Shown here: piece by piece, positions 8,598 to 15,889 of the stretch
Layout: each line of letters begins with the position of its first letter
Numbering within the stretch: the stretch's first letter is position 1
NCBI GenBank assembly: GCA_944324165.1
Contig: CALUVG010000009.1
Location: forward strand, 1-64,000
Length of the DNA: 64,000 nt
DNA from: Candidatus Gastranaerophilales bacterium
GTDB taxonomy: Bacteria; Cyanobacteriota; Vampirovibrionia; Gastranaerophilales; Gastranaerophilaceae
Reading direction: 5' to 3'
Position numbers and translations under genes: made by a program
Notes under the pieces: model-generated
The model's input: only the letters and a program-made list of their open reading frames with translations
Database searches by the model: none
Told to the model about the DNA's origin: nothing

Positions 8598-8626
8598 ATT
8601 ATGTTATAAACGTCAGAAAAAGTCAA
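8598..8626 (-). promoter_or_regulatory. Promoter of the pilin-like gene 7673-8566
   Basis: Minus-strand TTGACT (8621-8626), 17-nt spacer, CATAAT (8598-8603). It overlaps the divergent promoter of the HTH-like gene and abuts the 8580-8597 palindrome. Confidence 0.65.
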
Positions 8627-8656
8627 CACAAAACAATAAACTGATATATTTATAAT

Positions 8657-8887
8657 ATGGAAAATCCAAAGAAGATTAAAGAACGCATAAAAACACTCTT
8701 TGCCTGGCGTAATATGACTTTTGAAGAATATGCCAGAAGAGTTAAACAAAAAACAGGGAAAAATATTTCAACAAGCAGCCTCTCCCATAAATTGTCGAGG
8801 GAAAGTATCTCGTTTGCTGAAGTAATTGATATAGCAAATGAATTAGGCTATGAAATAATCTTTAAACCTCGTTCAGACTGGTACTAA
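8657..8887 (+). CDS. Small HTH-like DNA-binding protein, divergent from a pilin gene
   Basis: A 76-residue basic protein. Its second half (SSLSHKLSRESISFAEVIDIANELGYEIIF) looks like an HTH recognition helix followed by the helix found in phage-type small regulators, and it is clearly related to the protein at 9586-9792 (QSLSQKL...LGYKINF). There is no ribosome binding site; TATATT ends 6 nt before the ATG, so the transcript may be leaderless. Likely role: autoregulation and control of the adjacent pilin gene through the palindrome at 8580-8597 (inference from position). A hairpin terminator follows. Confidence 0.65.
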   Translation: MENPKKIKERIKTLFAWRNMTFEEYARRVKQKTGKNISTSSLSHKLSRESISFAEVIDIANELGYEIIFKPRSDWY

Positions 8888-8895
8888 CAAAATAA

Positions 8896-8919
8896 AAAAG
8901 CCCGCACTTGCAGGCTTTT
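8896..8919 (+). terminator. Terminator after the HTH-like gene
   Basis: AAAAGCC-C-GCA, CT loop, TGC-A-GGCTTTT: a stem of ten pairs with one mismatch ending in a T run, 9 nt after the stop. Confidence 0.8.
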
Positions 8920-8960
8920 GACATATAAACTCTCAAATCTTATTTACTAAACAATAAGCA

Positions 8961-9116
8961 CTATTTTACGGCATGTAACCGTGCTTGAATACCCGCATCC
9001 GCATTAATCATTTTTGCGTTTGCTATCGCCATACTGCGGCGTTTTCTCGCTCCTCTTAATATAAATTCCACACTGTCGCATACATTACACGAAGGTGATA
9101 CTATCTTTTTAAGCAT
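8961..9116 (-). CDS. Small hypothetical protein (51 aa) with a CxxC motif
   Basis: Starts at ATG 9114-9116 behind a strong AAAGGAGTG site and reads MLKKIVSPSCNVCDSVEFIL, then an arginine-rich stretch (RGARKRRS) and a small helical tail ending in HAVK. The Cys-x-x-Cys pair near the N-terminus could bind metal. No family recognised. It is divergent from the small gene at 9285, and the two share nearly the same leader (TAAAGGAGTGT before the ATG), which hints at related regulation. Confidence 0.6.
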   Translation of the reverse strand: MLKKIVSPSCNVCDSVEFILRGARKRRSMAIANAKMINADAGIQARLHAVK

Positions 9117-9284
9117 ATATAAACACTCCTTTATTTTCTAATTACATTTTTTATATCGGAGTTATTTTCAGCATTCTTTAACAAAAAACACCTTTTGTAA
9201 ACAAAAATTAACAAAAATTTCATTTCTGAAAATAGACTTCTCCAAAATACTTTATATAAATGTAGTAGTAAAGGAGTGTGTGTT

Positions 9285-9578
9285 ATGTTATTAAACGGTG
9301 TTTTAAGTTTTCTTTCTCAACCCAAACATACTGGGCTTATTCCCCCACTGAATACAGGCATTATTTCCCGCAGACCGCCGCATTATCATCCGGATCTGAT
9401 ATTTCAAAACAAACCGGGTATATTAATGCCATACGAAATAGAAAAATTATATTTAAGATTATTAGAAAAAGAAATTAAAGGTGAATACTTAACTGAAACG
9501 GAGAAATTTCAACTAAGATGCCTCAGAGCACTAAAACATATTGATACATTTCTTGATTCGCGGGTAATTGTTTGTTAA
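9285..9578 (+). CDS. Hypothetical protein (97 aa)
   Basis: ATG 9285 is preceded by AAAGGAG at a normal distance, so I prefer it to the GTG at 9276. The N-terminus is proline-rich (HTGLIPPLNTG, RRPPHYHP); the C-terminal half is helical and charged (EIEKLYLRLLEKEIKGEYL). No family recognised. It sits in the small-gene patch between two pilin/regulator pairs and is convergent with the HTH-like gene at 9586. Confidence 0.6.
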   Translation: MLLNGVLSFLSQPKHTGLIPPLNTGIISRRPPHYHPDLIFQNKPGILMPYEIEKLYLRLLEKEIKGEYLTETEKFQLRCLRALKHIDTFLDSRVIVC

Positions 9579-9585
9579 TTTTTTC

Positions 9586-9792
9586 TCAAAACTTTTCAAA
9601 ATTTATTTTATAGCCCAATAACCTTACAAGCCTCTCCAATTCGTCATAAGGCATGGTTCCTCTGACGAGCTTTTGCGAGAGGCTTTGCACTGTATATTTT
9701 TTATTAAATGCAGAAGTTGCCATCGCGGCAAGTTCTGTGAGTGTAATATGTTCTTTCACTAACAATATCTTTAAATCATCTCTGGCAGTCAT
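9586..9792 (-). CDS. Small HTH-like DNA-binding protein, divergent from the second pilin gene
   Basis: A 68-residue paralogue of the 8657-8887 product: shared elements are an N-terminal helix, then SLSQKLVRGTMPYDELERL and LLGYKINFEKF. I choose ATG 9790-9792 (MTARDDLK) with CAGGAA upstream over an in-frame start at 9843. It is divergent from the pilin-like gene at 9945, and the gap holds a 13-bp perfect inverted repeat. By analogy with the neighbouring pair it probably controls that pilin gene. Confidence 0.6.
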   Translation of the reverse strand: MTARDDLKILLVKEHITLTELAAMATSAFNKKYTVQSLSQKLVRGTMPYDELERLVRLLGYKINFEKF

Positions 9793-9866
9793 AAATATTC
9801 CTGTTTTAATCAATATTATATATTTTTTGCCTAATCTTGACATTTTTCTCTATATCTGGTACATAT

Positions 9867-9904
9867 TTCAATAAATATATTTATTAATAATTATATTTAT
9901 TGAA
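9867..9904. promoter_or_regulatory. Inverted repeat between HTH-like gene and pilin gene (candidate operator)
   Basis: TTCAATAAATATA, 12-nt spacer, TATATTTATTGAA: perfect 13-bp arms centred in the divergent gap. A nested palindrome AATAAATATATTTATT adds to it. A plus-strand TTGACA lies at 9836-9841. Confidence 0.6.
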
Positions 9905-9944
9905 TAATATGTAAAATTACTTAATATAAGGAGGTAAAAATCAA

Positions 9945-10772
9945 ATGAGAAAAGATTTAAAAAGTATTATTAATCAGAACGTAATTCAGCACGGAGCGAC
10001 AGAACCAGCTTTATGTAACTCCTTAGTGCCTCAGTGCCCTAACTTAGTGCCTTTAAGAAAAAGTGCCTTCACCCTCGCCGAAGTCCTAATCACCCTTGCA
10101 ATAATCGGTATTATTGCGGCTGTCACATTACCTTCTCTTATTCAATCCTACAAAAAGAAAGTCGCTTCTGTACGAGTAAAAAAAGCATATAGTACTCTGA
10201 CTCAGGCAATTAAATTATCAGAGATTGAAAACGGTCCTGCAAGCCAGTGGAATATTGATTTAAGCAGTGACGGTACAGAAAATACAGAGCTTGTTGTAGA
10301 AAAGTATATTAGACCATATATAAATAACCTACAATTTTGTGACAATAATGAGGATGATAAAGTTCAAAAAAAATGCGGATCGTATCTGAGTTATGCAGGC
10401 AAAGGGTACTTATTACCTGATGGCACAACTATTTCATTTGTTGCAGGTGGTGATTCATATAGTGTTGATCCATTAGGCAATAATTTTATCTTAACCGTTA
10501 TTATTGACATAAATGCAGGGCAAAAACCAAATAAATTAGGTTACGATGCCTTTTATTTTCAGCTTAACAAAGATGGGTTCGGTCCCTGGGGATTCAATCA
10601 AAAAGAGCATTTTTCAAGAGATGATATTTTAACAGGGTATACAAATGCTGAAAACTTGTTTATTTCGTGCCGAAAATCCGGGATTGATGAAAATGATGAT
10701 CTCTACAGGCATGGCTGTACGCTTTTATTAATGCTGGATAACTGGGAATTCAAAGAGGATTATCCATGGTAA
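9945..10772 (+). CDS. Type IV pilin/pseudopilin-like secreted protein with extended leader
   Basis: A 275-residue prepilin-like protein. The mature part starts at SAFTLAEVLITLAIIG (Glu5 present, Ala instead of Gly before the cleavage point), followed by a hydrophobic helix and a globular domain ending LLMLDNWEFKEDYPW; the end resembles that of the 7673-8566 product (NNWEYPDNYP). The leader is about 40 residues, far longer than the usual 5-15, and its first half matches the peptide at 1-98. The second half of the leader is encoded by an octamer repeat (TTAGTGCC units). AAGGAGG precedes ATG 9945. Divergent from the HTH-like gene 9586-9792. Confidence 0.8.
   Translation: MRKDLKSIINQNVIQHGATEPALCNSLVPQCPNLVPLRKSAFTLAEVLITLAIIGIIAAVTLPSLIQSYKKKVASVRVKKAYSTLTQAIKLSEIENGPASQWNIDLSSDGTENTELVVEKYIRPYINNLQFCDNNEDDKVQKKCGSYLSYAGKGYLLPDGTTISFVAGGDSYSVDPLGNNFILTVIIDINAGQKPNKLGYDAFYFQLNKDGFGPWGFNQKEHFSRDDILTGYTNAENLFISCRKSGIDENDDLYRHGCTLLLMLDNWEFKEDYPW
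10023..10067. repeat. Octamer repeats (TTAGTGCC) inside the pilin leader coding region
   Basis: TTAGTGCC (10023), TCAGTGCC (10031), TTAGTGCC (10044) and AAAGTGCC (10060) lie between the conserved leader half and the FTLAEV signal. The encoded peptide is NSLVPQCPNLVPLRKS. Confidence 0.7.
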
Positions 10773-10789
10773 ATAATTATTAATTTAAT

Positions 10790-10818
10790 AGACCGCTTTT
10801 GTTGAACAAAAGCGGTCT
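10790..10818. terminator. Bidirectional terminator between pilin gene and rpmA
   Basis: AGACCGCTTTTGTT / AACAAAAGCGGTCT perfect arms around a single G; 17 nt after the pilin stop and downstream of rpmA on the other strand. Confidence 0.8.
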
Positions 10819-10843
10819 TACTTATAAAAAACATTTTGATTTA

Positions 10844-11101
10844 TTAACCGGCAGCGTAAACGCTTACTTGTTTTCTGTCACGTCTATGAGCTTCAAATTT
10901 CACCTGACCGTCGATTAGAGCAAACAATGTATCATCTGATCCGATACCTACATTGTTACCAGGGTGGATTTTTGTTCCTCTTTGACGAACAAGAATATTA
11001 CCGGCTTTAACTGTTTCTCCGCCAAATTTCTTTACGCCTAAACGTTTTGCTTCGGAGTCACGTCCGTTACGGGTTGATCCCATACCTTTCTTGTGTGCCA
11101 T
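10844..11101 (-). CDS. rpmA: 50S ribosomal protein L27
   Basis: Structural protein of the large subunit near the peptidyl-transferase centre. The 85 residues match L27 throughout: [38 protein letters not shown] and [12 protein letters not shown]. It begins MAHKKG directly, without the N-terminal extension that is cleaved by Prp in Firmicutes. Strong AAGGAGATATAG ribosome binding site. Downstream of rplU in the usual L21-L27 order, but separated by 261 bp containing one full and one partial copy of a ~146-bp repeat. Confidence 0.97.
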   Translation of the reverse strand: MAHKKGMGSTRNGRDSEAKRLGVKKFGGETVKAGNILVRQRGTKIHPGNNVGIGSDDTLFALIDGQVKFEAHRRDRKQVSVYAAG

Positions 11102-11121
11102 ATCTATATCTCCTTTTTTTT

Positions 11122-11267
11122 ACTTTAACTTACAATTATTTGTGTGCCGCCTTTTGAAAATCTCTGTTATATTTTTTCAATTTCCTAAGTACCGGCTTTG
11201 TTTTGTCAATGCACTCGGGTATTCCTTCCGGATTTTTTCTATCTTTGCGGGACTTATCCCTCGCACC
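11122..11267. repeat. rplU/rpmA-associated repeat, copy 1 (146 bp)
   Basis: Near-identical to the copy at 11907-12052. Shared blocks include ACTTTAACTTACA, CTTTTGAAAATCTCTGTTAT, CACTCGGGTATTCCT and the small hairpin GCGGGACTTATCCCTCGC. Lies between rpmA and the partial copy 2. Confidence 0.85.
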
Positions 11268-11280
11268 TGTTTTTTTGTTT

Positions 11281-11353
11281 AACTTACAATTATTTGTGTA
11301 CCGTCTTTTGAAAATCTCTGTTATATTTTTTCAATTTCCTAAGTATCGGCTTT
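11281..11353. repeat. rplU/rpmA-associated repeat, copy 2 (truncated, 73 bp)
   Basis: Keeps the left half of the repeat (AACTTACAATTATTTGTG through AAGTATCGGCTTTA) and ends about 10 nt before the rplU stop codon, so only half a unit is present. Confidence 0.85.
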
Positions 11354-11362
11354 AATCATAAA

Positions 11363-11716
11363 TTATTCAGCATCTTCTGCAGTTTCTGCAGCTTTCTTTT
11401 GAGCTGATGTTCTGATTTTAGAAATCATTACTCTGGTAAAGCCTTGTCTATGACCTTGTTTTTTTCTGTAACCTTTTTTAGGTCTCTGTTTGAAAACAAT
11501 AATCTTTTTAGCTTTATCATGTTTAACAACGGTACCTTCAGCAGATGCGCCTGATACATATGGCTGACCTACTTTTGATTTTTTACCGTTTACGATCATA
11601 ACGATTTTATCAAATACTACTTTACTGTCTTGTTCTGCATCCAGTAACTCAATATCAACATAACGTCCTTCTTCAACTTGATACTGTTTACCGCCTGTTT
11701 CTACAATTGCGTACAT
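11363..11716 (-). CDS. rplU: 50S ribosomal protein L21
   Basis: Large-subunit protein that binds 23S rRNA. The 117-residue product starts [14 protein letters not shown] and contains VGQPYVSGA and the basic [16 protein letters not shown] segment typical of L21; the C-terminus is an acidic/alanine tail. I use ATG 11714-11716 with GAAAGGA upstream. An in-frame ATG at 11755 would add 13 basic residues without a good site. Flanked on both sides by copies of the ~146-bp repeat; expressed from the promoter at 12124-12152. Confidence 0.96.
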   Translation of the reverse strand: MYAIVETGGKQYQVEEGRYVDIELLDAEQDSKVVFDKIVMIVNGKKSKVGQPYVSGASAEGTVVKHDKAKKIIVFKQRPKKGYRKKQGHRQGFTRVMISKIRTSAQKKAAETAEDAE

Positions 11717-11778
11717 TTTTTGTCCTTTCATCTTCTGGTTTCGTATCTTTTTCATTTCAGCCTACGATTTACGCCAAA

Positions 11779-11899
11779 CCGCCTTTTGAAAATCTCTGTT
11801 ATGTTTTTTTCAATTTTCTAAGTACCGGCTTTATTCGGTTGATGCACTCGGGTATTCCTGCCAAATTTTATCTATCTTTGCGGGACTTATCCCTCGCAC
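11779..11899. repeat. rplU/rpmA-associated repeat, copy 3
   Basis: About 121 bp from CCGCCTTTTGAAAATCTC to TTATCCCTCGCAC, in the rplU 5' region. Its left end differs from copies 1 and 4 where it meets the rplU start region. Confidence 0.85.
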
Positions 11900-11906
11900 T
11901 TTTTTC

Positions 11907-12052
11907 ACTTTAACTTACAGTTATTTGTGTGCCGCCTTTTGAAAATCTCTGTTATATTTTTTCAATTTCCTAAGTACCGGCTTTATTCGGTTGATGCACT
12001 CGGGTATTCCTGCCAAATTTTATCTATCTTTGCGGGACTTATCCCTCGCACC
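11907..12052. repeat. rplU/rpmA-associated repeat, copy 4 (146 bp)
   Basis: Full-length copy next to copy 3, so the rplU transcript should begin with two tandem copies in its leader. Confidence 0.85.
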
Positions 12053-12123
12053 TTTTTTCTTTTTGGGTTTCGGCTGTAATGTAAAGATTTACATAACGAG
12101 TTACCACTACTAATACATTAGTC

Positions 12124-12152
12124 ATTATCCTCCGCTGAACGCCGGATGTCAA
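12124..12152 (-). promoter_or_regulatory. Promoter of rplU-rpmA
   Basis: Minus-strand TTGACA (12147-12152), 17-nt spacer, GATAAT (12124-12129). The leader to rplU would be about 400 nt and contain repeats 4 and 3. Confidence 0.85.
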
Positions 12153-12216
12153 GTAGTATTAATATTTATTAACTTTATACTCCTACTTTCTTTTTTGGAG
12201 TATCATAAATAATGTT

Positions 12217-13557
12217 ATGAAATTCACAATCAACGAAATAATTAAAGCGACAAACGCAACTGTCATTAAAAACACACAGGATAGCAAGGAATATAGTATA
12301 TCTACAGATACCAGAACTATATCAAATGAAGATCTTTATCTGCCTTTAAAGGGAGCAAAATTTGACGGAGAAAAATTCTGTGCAGATGCAATAAAAAAAG
12401 GAGCTGCAGGCTGTTTTGTCACCTGTGATGAATGCCCCTCTGATGCTAAAATAGTTCTCAAAGTAGAAAACTCTCTACTTGCATATATGGCAATTGCAAA
12501 TTACGCAAGAAACAAATTTAATCCTGCTACCGTTGCAATCACCGGCAGTTCAGGAAAAACAACCACAAAAGAAATGGTCTATTCCGTACTTTCAGCAAAT
12601 TTCAGAACGCATAAAACTTACTCCAACCACAATAATGAAATTGGGTTCTGCCAGACAGTTTTGTCTATGCCGGAAGACACACAAATTCTTATCATTGAAA
12701 TGGGTATGCGGGCTCAAGGAGAAATTGAATTGCTGTCAAAATTTACCCAGCCTGATTACGCCATTATTGTTAATGTTGGCTCTGCGCATATTGGCAGACT
12801 CGGCTCTCTTGACAATATTGCCAGAGCAAAATGCGAGATTACAAAATATTTAAAATCAGAAGGTACACTAATAGCAAATGACTGTAAAAGAATTCGGGAA
12901 TTTGTAAACTTTAATGGCGAAAAAATATTCTACTCAATAAATGATGTAAAAATTTTTGAAAGAAGACCTTCTTATACAAAATTTATCTATAAAAATAAAG
13001 AATACGAATTGCAGGTAGAGGGTGATTACAATGTTGAAAATTCCCTTGCCGCAATTGAACTTGCAGAAAAACTCGGACTTTCATACGAAAAAATTAAAAA
13101 TGGACTTTATAACTACCACCCTATAGAAAAACGCTGGGAAGTCGAAGAAATAAAAGGACTGAAATTTATAAATGACAGCTACAACGCAAACCCTGATTCT
13201 ATGAAAGCATCTGTTTCAACATTTGTTGAACTCTATCAAAATCCTGTTGTTGTAATAGGCAATATGGGTGAACTTGGAGATAAAGAAATAGAATTCCACA
13301 GAGAAGTCGGAGATTACATAGGCAATAAAGAAAACAACAAAACTGTAAAATTCATCACTGTCGGTAATCTTGCACGCTATACCGGAGAAGAACTCGCCAA
13401 GTTTGGATTTGATGTAAAAAGTTTTGACAACAATTTCGAAACATCTCGTTACATTCTTGATAATCTTGATGTCGGTACTACAATATTTTTAAAGGCTTCA
13501 AGAACTATGAAATTTGAAGAGATTATACAAACCGTAAAAGAGGGAGATAAGCACTGA
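12217..13557 (+). CDS. murF: UDP-N-acetylmuramoyl-tripeptide--D-alanyl-D-alanine ligase
   Basis: Cytosolic Mur ligase that adds D-Ala-D-Ala to UDP-MurNAc-tripeptide, the last soluble step of peptidoglycan precursor synthesis. The 446 residues show the ATP-binding loop AITGSSGKTTTKEM, the central EMGMRAQGEIELL block and the ligase-domain NDSYNANPDSMKAS motif specific to MurF. First gene of a five-gene cell-wall operon; it overlaps mraY by one base. There is no good ribosome binding site near ATG 12217 (a GGAG lies too far upstream), so initiation may be leaderless or weak. Confidence 0.95.
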   Translation: MKFTINEIIKATNATVIKNTQDSKEYSISTDTRTISNEDLYLPLKGAKFDGEKFCADAIKKGAAGCFVTCDECPSDAKIVLKVENSLLAYMAIANYARNKFNPATVAITGSSGKTTTKEMVYSVLSANFRTHKTYSNHNNEIGFCQTVLSMPEDTQILIIEMGMRAQGEIELLSKFTQPDYAIIVNVGSAHIGRLGSLDNIARAKCEITKYLKSEGTLIANDCKRIREFVNFNGEKIFYSINDVKIFERRPSYTKFIYKNKEYELQVEGDYNVENSLAAIELAEKLGLSYEKIKNGLYNYHPIEKRWEVEEIKGLKFINDSYNANPDSMKASVSTFVELYQNPVVVIGNMGELGDKEIEFHREVGDYIGNKENNKTVKFITVGNLARYTGEELAKFGFDVKSFDNNFETSRYILDNLDVGTTIFLKASRTMKFEEIIQTVKEGDKH

Positions 13558-14537
13558 TGATAATGATAACTGTAGCATTTTTGCTCGGATTAATATTGTG
13601 TCTGCTTTTAGGAGTTCCTTATATAGACTTTTTAAAGAAAAAAATGATAGGTCAATATATAAAAGACTGTGCCCCCGAAACTCATGCCCAAAAGCAAGGT
13701 ACACCGACAACAGGAGGGGTTTTCATAATACTTGCAATTATTATTTCCTCAATAATAACCTTAATGATGGCTGAACATCTCACAACTGCAGCATTCATTT
13801 CCTTAATAACTTTACTTTTTTATGCTTTTGCAGGATTTCAGGATGATTATATCAAAATTAAAGGTAAAGGAAACGACGGGTTAACCCCTCGCGGCAAACT
13901 GCTAAGACAAATTGCAATTGCACTTTTGCCGACACTTTATTTAATTATGAATTCAAACAATGCATCTATCGTTGAAATTGGACATTATGCAATAAATTTA
14001 GGCTGGTTATATCCAATATTTGCCGTACTTGTAATAACAGGGTCATCTAATGCCTATAACCTGACAGACGGATTGGATGGCTTGGCTGCATTTACCGGTC
14101 TTTTTGCTTTTTCGGCATGTGCACTTGTTTCACTTATAAAAGGCTATACAGGTCAGGCAATTATTGCAGCATCTGTTGCCGGCGCGCTACTCGGGTTCTT
14201 GAGATATAACAAACCTAAAGCACAAGTTTTTATGGGTGATACGGGCTCGCTTGCCATAGGCGGACTGCTTGGCACTATAGCAGTAATAGCTAAATTTGAA
14301 TTTCTCTTAATCGCTATCGGATTTGTCTTTGTTATGGAAACTTTATCCGTAATTATTCAGGTTACAAGTTTTAAATTAACAGGAAAAAGAGTTTTCAAAA
14401 TGGCACCTTTACATCACCATTTTGAACTTTTAGGCTGGAATGAGAAAAAGATCGTACTTATTTTTGGACTGGTATCAGCAGTATTGTCATTACTTGCAGT
14501 AATATGCTGCTGCTTGAACAGTTTTGGAGTTAGATAA
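13557..14537 (+). CDS. mraY: Phospho-N-acetylmuramoyl-pentapeptide transferase
   Basis: Integral membrane enzyme that moves phospho-MurNAc-pentapeptide to undecaprenyl phosphate, forming lipid I. The 326 residues include KQGTPTTGG, FAGFQDDYIK with the paired Asp, NAYNLTDGLDGLA, FMGDTGSLAIGG and the C-terminal APLHHHFE block, all diagnostic. About ten hydrophobic segments. Starts at ATG 13557 overlapping the murF stop (translational coupling); murD follows after 2 nt. Confidence 0.96.
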   Translation: MIMITVAFLLGLILCLLLGVPYIDFLKKKMIGQYIKDCAPETHAQKQGTPTTGGVFIILAIIISSIITLMMAEHLTTAAFISLITLLFYAFAGFQDDYIKIKGKGNDGLTPRGKLLRQIAIALLPTLYLIMNSNNASIVEIGHYAINLGWLYPIFAVLVITGSSNAYNLTDGLDGLAAFTGLFAFSACALVSLIKGYTGQAIIAASVAGALLGFLRYNKPKAQVFMGDTGSLAIGGLLGTIAVIAKFEFLLIAIGFVFVMETLSVIIQVTSFKLTGKRVFKMAPLHHHFELLGWNEKKIVLIFGLVSAVLSLLAVICCCLNSFGVR

Positions 14538-14539
14538 AA

Positions 14540-15889
14540 ATGGAAGTTAAAGATAAAAAAATTCTGGTACTCGGATTATCCAAAAGCGGTATTGCCGCAG
14601 CAAAATGTCTGGCAAAACGCGGAGCTAAAGTTTATATTACAGAAGGCAAAGAGGCAAAACCTGAATACCTTGATAAAATTGACACATTAAAAGCTATTGG
14701 CATCAAAATTGAAACAGGCGGACACAGCGAAGAATTTATTTCAAATGCTGAACTTGCAGTTACAAGTCCCGGAATTCCACCGCACAGCGAAATTATGCAG
14801 AAACTAAAAGCTAAAAATATTCCGGTAATTTCTGAAATTGAACTTGCATATCTATTTACAAAAGTACCTTTCATTGCAATAACAGGTACTAACGGGAAAA
14901 CTACAACAACAGCTTTAACCGCTCATATATTGAGTGAAGTATACAGTGCTGTGCCTTGCGGAAATTACGGACTACCGCCATGTGATATGCTGGATGAAGA
15001 TCTGGATTATTTTGTATGTGAATGCAGTTCTTTCCAGCTTGAATATACAAAAGAATTTACGCCGCGAATTTCTGTATTTACCAATTTCACGCCGGATCAT
15101 ATTGACTGGCATAACGGATTAGATAATTACTTTAAAGCAAAAGCTAAAATCTTTAAAAAGCCTCAGGCACCTTTATATTCGGTCTTGAATGCCAAAGACG
15201 AAAAATTACTTGAATTTTCAGACCACTGCGACGGCGAAGTATTTTTGTTTGCCGCTGAAAAGGGTGAAAATTGCTCCTATATTAAAGACAATGTCATATA
15301 TTTTAAACACAAAAATATAGAAGAAAAAATTATTGATATCAAAGACTGCCCGTTAATTGGAGAACATAATTATCAAAATGTAATGTGTGCTGTTATCTGT
15401 GCAAAACTTGCCGGCGTTGAAAACGAAGTCATTAAACACGCAATTATGACATTCAAGGTTCCGGAACATAGATTAGAAAAATTTGCACAATGCGGCAAAA
15501 CTGTCTTTTATAATGATTCAAAAGCAACCAATCCTGAAGCATCCCTTGTTGCAATACGTTCATTTAACAACTGTGATGTTACCTTAATTGCCGGAGGAAG
15601 GGATAAAAATACTGATCTGCAGGAATTCTGTGACGCCATCAACAAACACATTAAAACAGTAATTTTGATTGGAGAGGCAGCCGACAGATTTGAAGAAAAT
15701 TTGAAACAAAATAATTTCAATAACATAATAAGAGAAGATACATTTGAAGCTGCTGTAGATAAGGCAATAGAATTACATCCTGATGTAGTGCTTTTATCTC
15801 CGGCTTGTGCAAGCTTTGATATGTTCTCGGGTTATGAAGAAAGAGGAAGGGTTTTCAAAAAAGATGTATTATCAAAGATCAATAAGTAG
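14540..15889 (+). CDS. murD: UDP-N-acetylmuramoylalanine--D-glutamate ligase
   Basis: Adds D-Glu to UDP-MurNAc-L-Ala in the cytosol. The 449 residues carry the N-terminal Rossmann turn GLSKSGIAAAK, TSPGIPPHSEI, the P-loop ITGTNGKTTTTAL, SSFQLEY, FTPDHIDWH and the late NDSKATNPEAS and LLSPACASFDMF blocks typical of MurD. Third in the operon; its 3' end overlaps the ftsW start by about 26 nt. Confidence 0.96.
   Translation: MEVKDKKILVLGLSKSGIAAAKCLAKRGAKVYITEGKEAKPEYLDKIDTLKAIGIKIETGGHSEEFISNAELAVTSPGIPPHSEIMQKLKAKNIPVISEIELAYLFTKVPFIAITGTNGKTTTTALTAHILSEVYSAVPCGNYGLPPCDMLDEDLDYFVCECSSFQLEYTKEFTPRISVFTNFTPDHIDWHNGLDNYFKAKAKIFKKPQAPLYSVLNAKDEKLLEFSDHCDGEVFLFAAEKGENCSYIKDNVIYFKHKNIEEKIIDIKDCPLIGEHNYQNVMCAVICAKLAGVENEVIKHAIMTFKVPEHRLEKFAQCGKTVFYNDSKATNPEASLVAIRSFNNCDVTLIAGGRDKNTDLQEFCDAINKHIKTVILIGEAADRFEENLKQNNFNNIIREDTFEAAVDKAIELHPDVVLLSPACASFDMFSGYEERGRVFKKDVLSKINK

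Noticed and set aside
11122-12052. CRISPR or rRNA-type repeat
   Set aside because: The copies are long, interrupted by ribosomal protein genes and show no repeat-spacer pattern; no rRNA sequence is visible.
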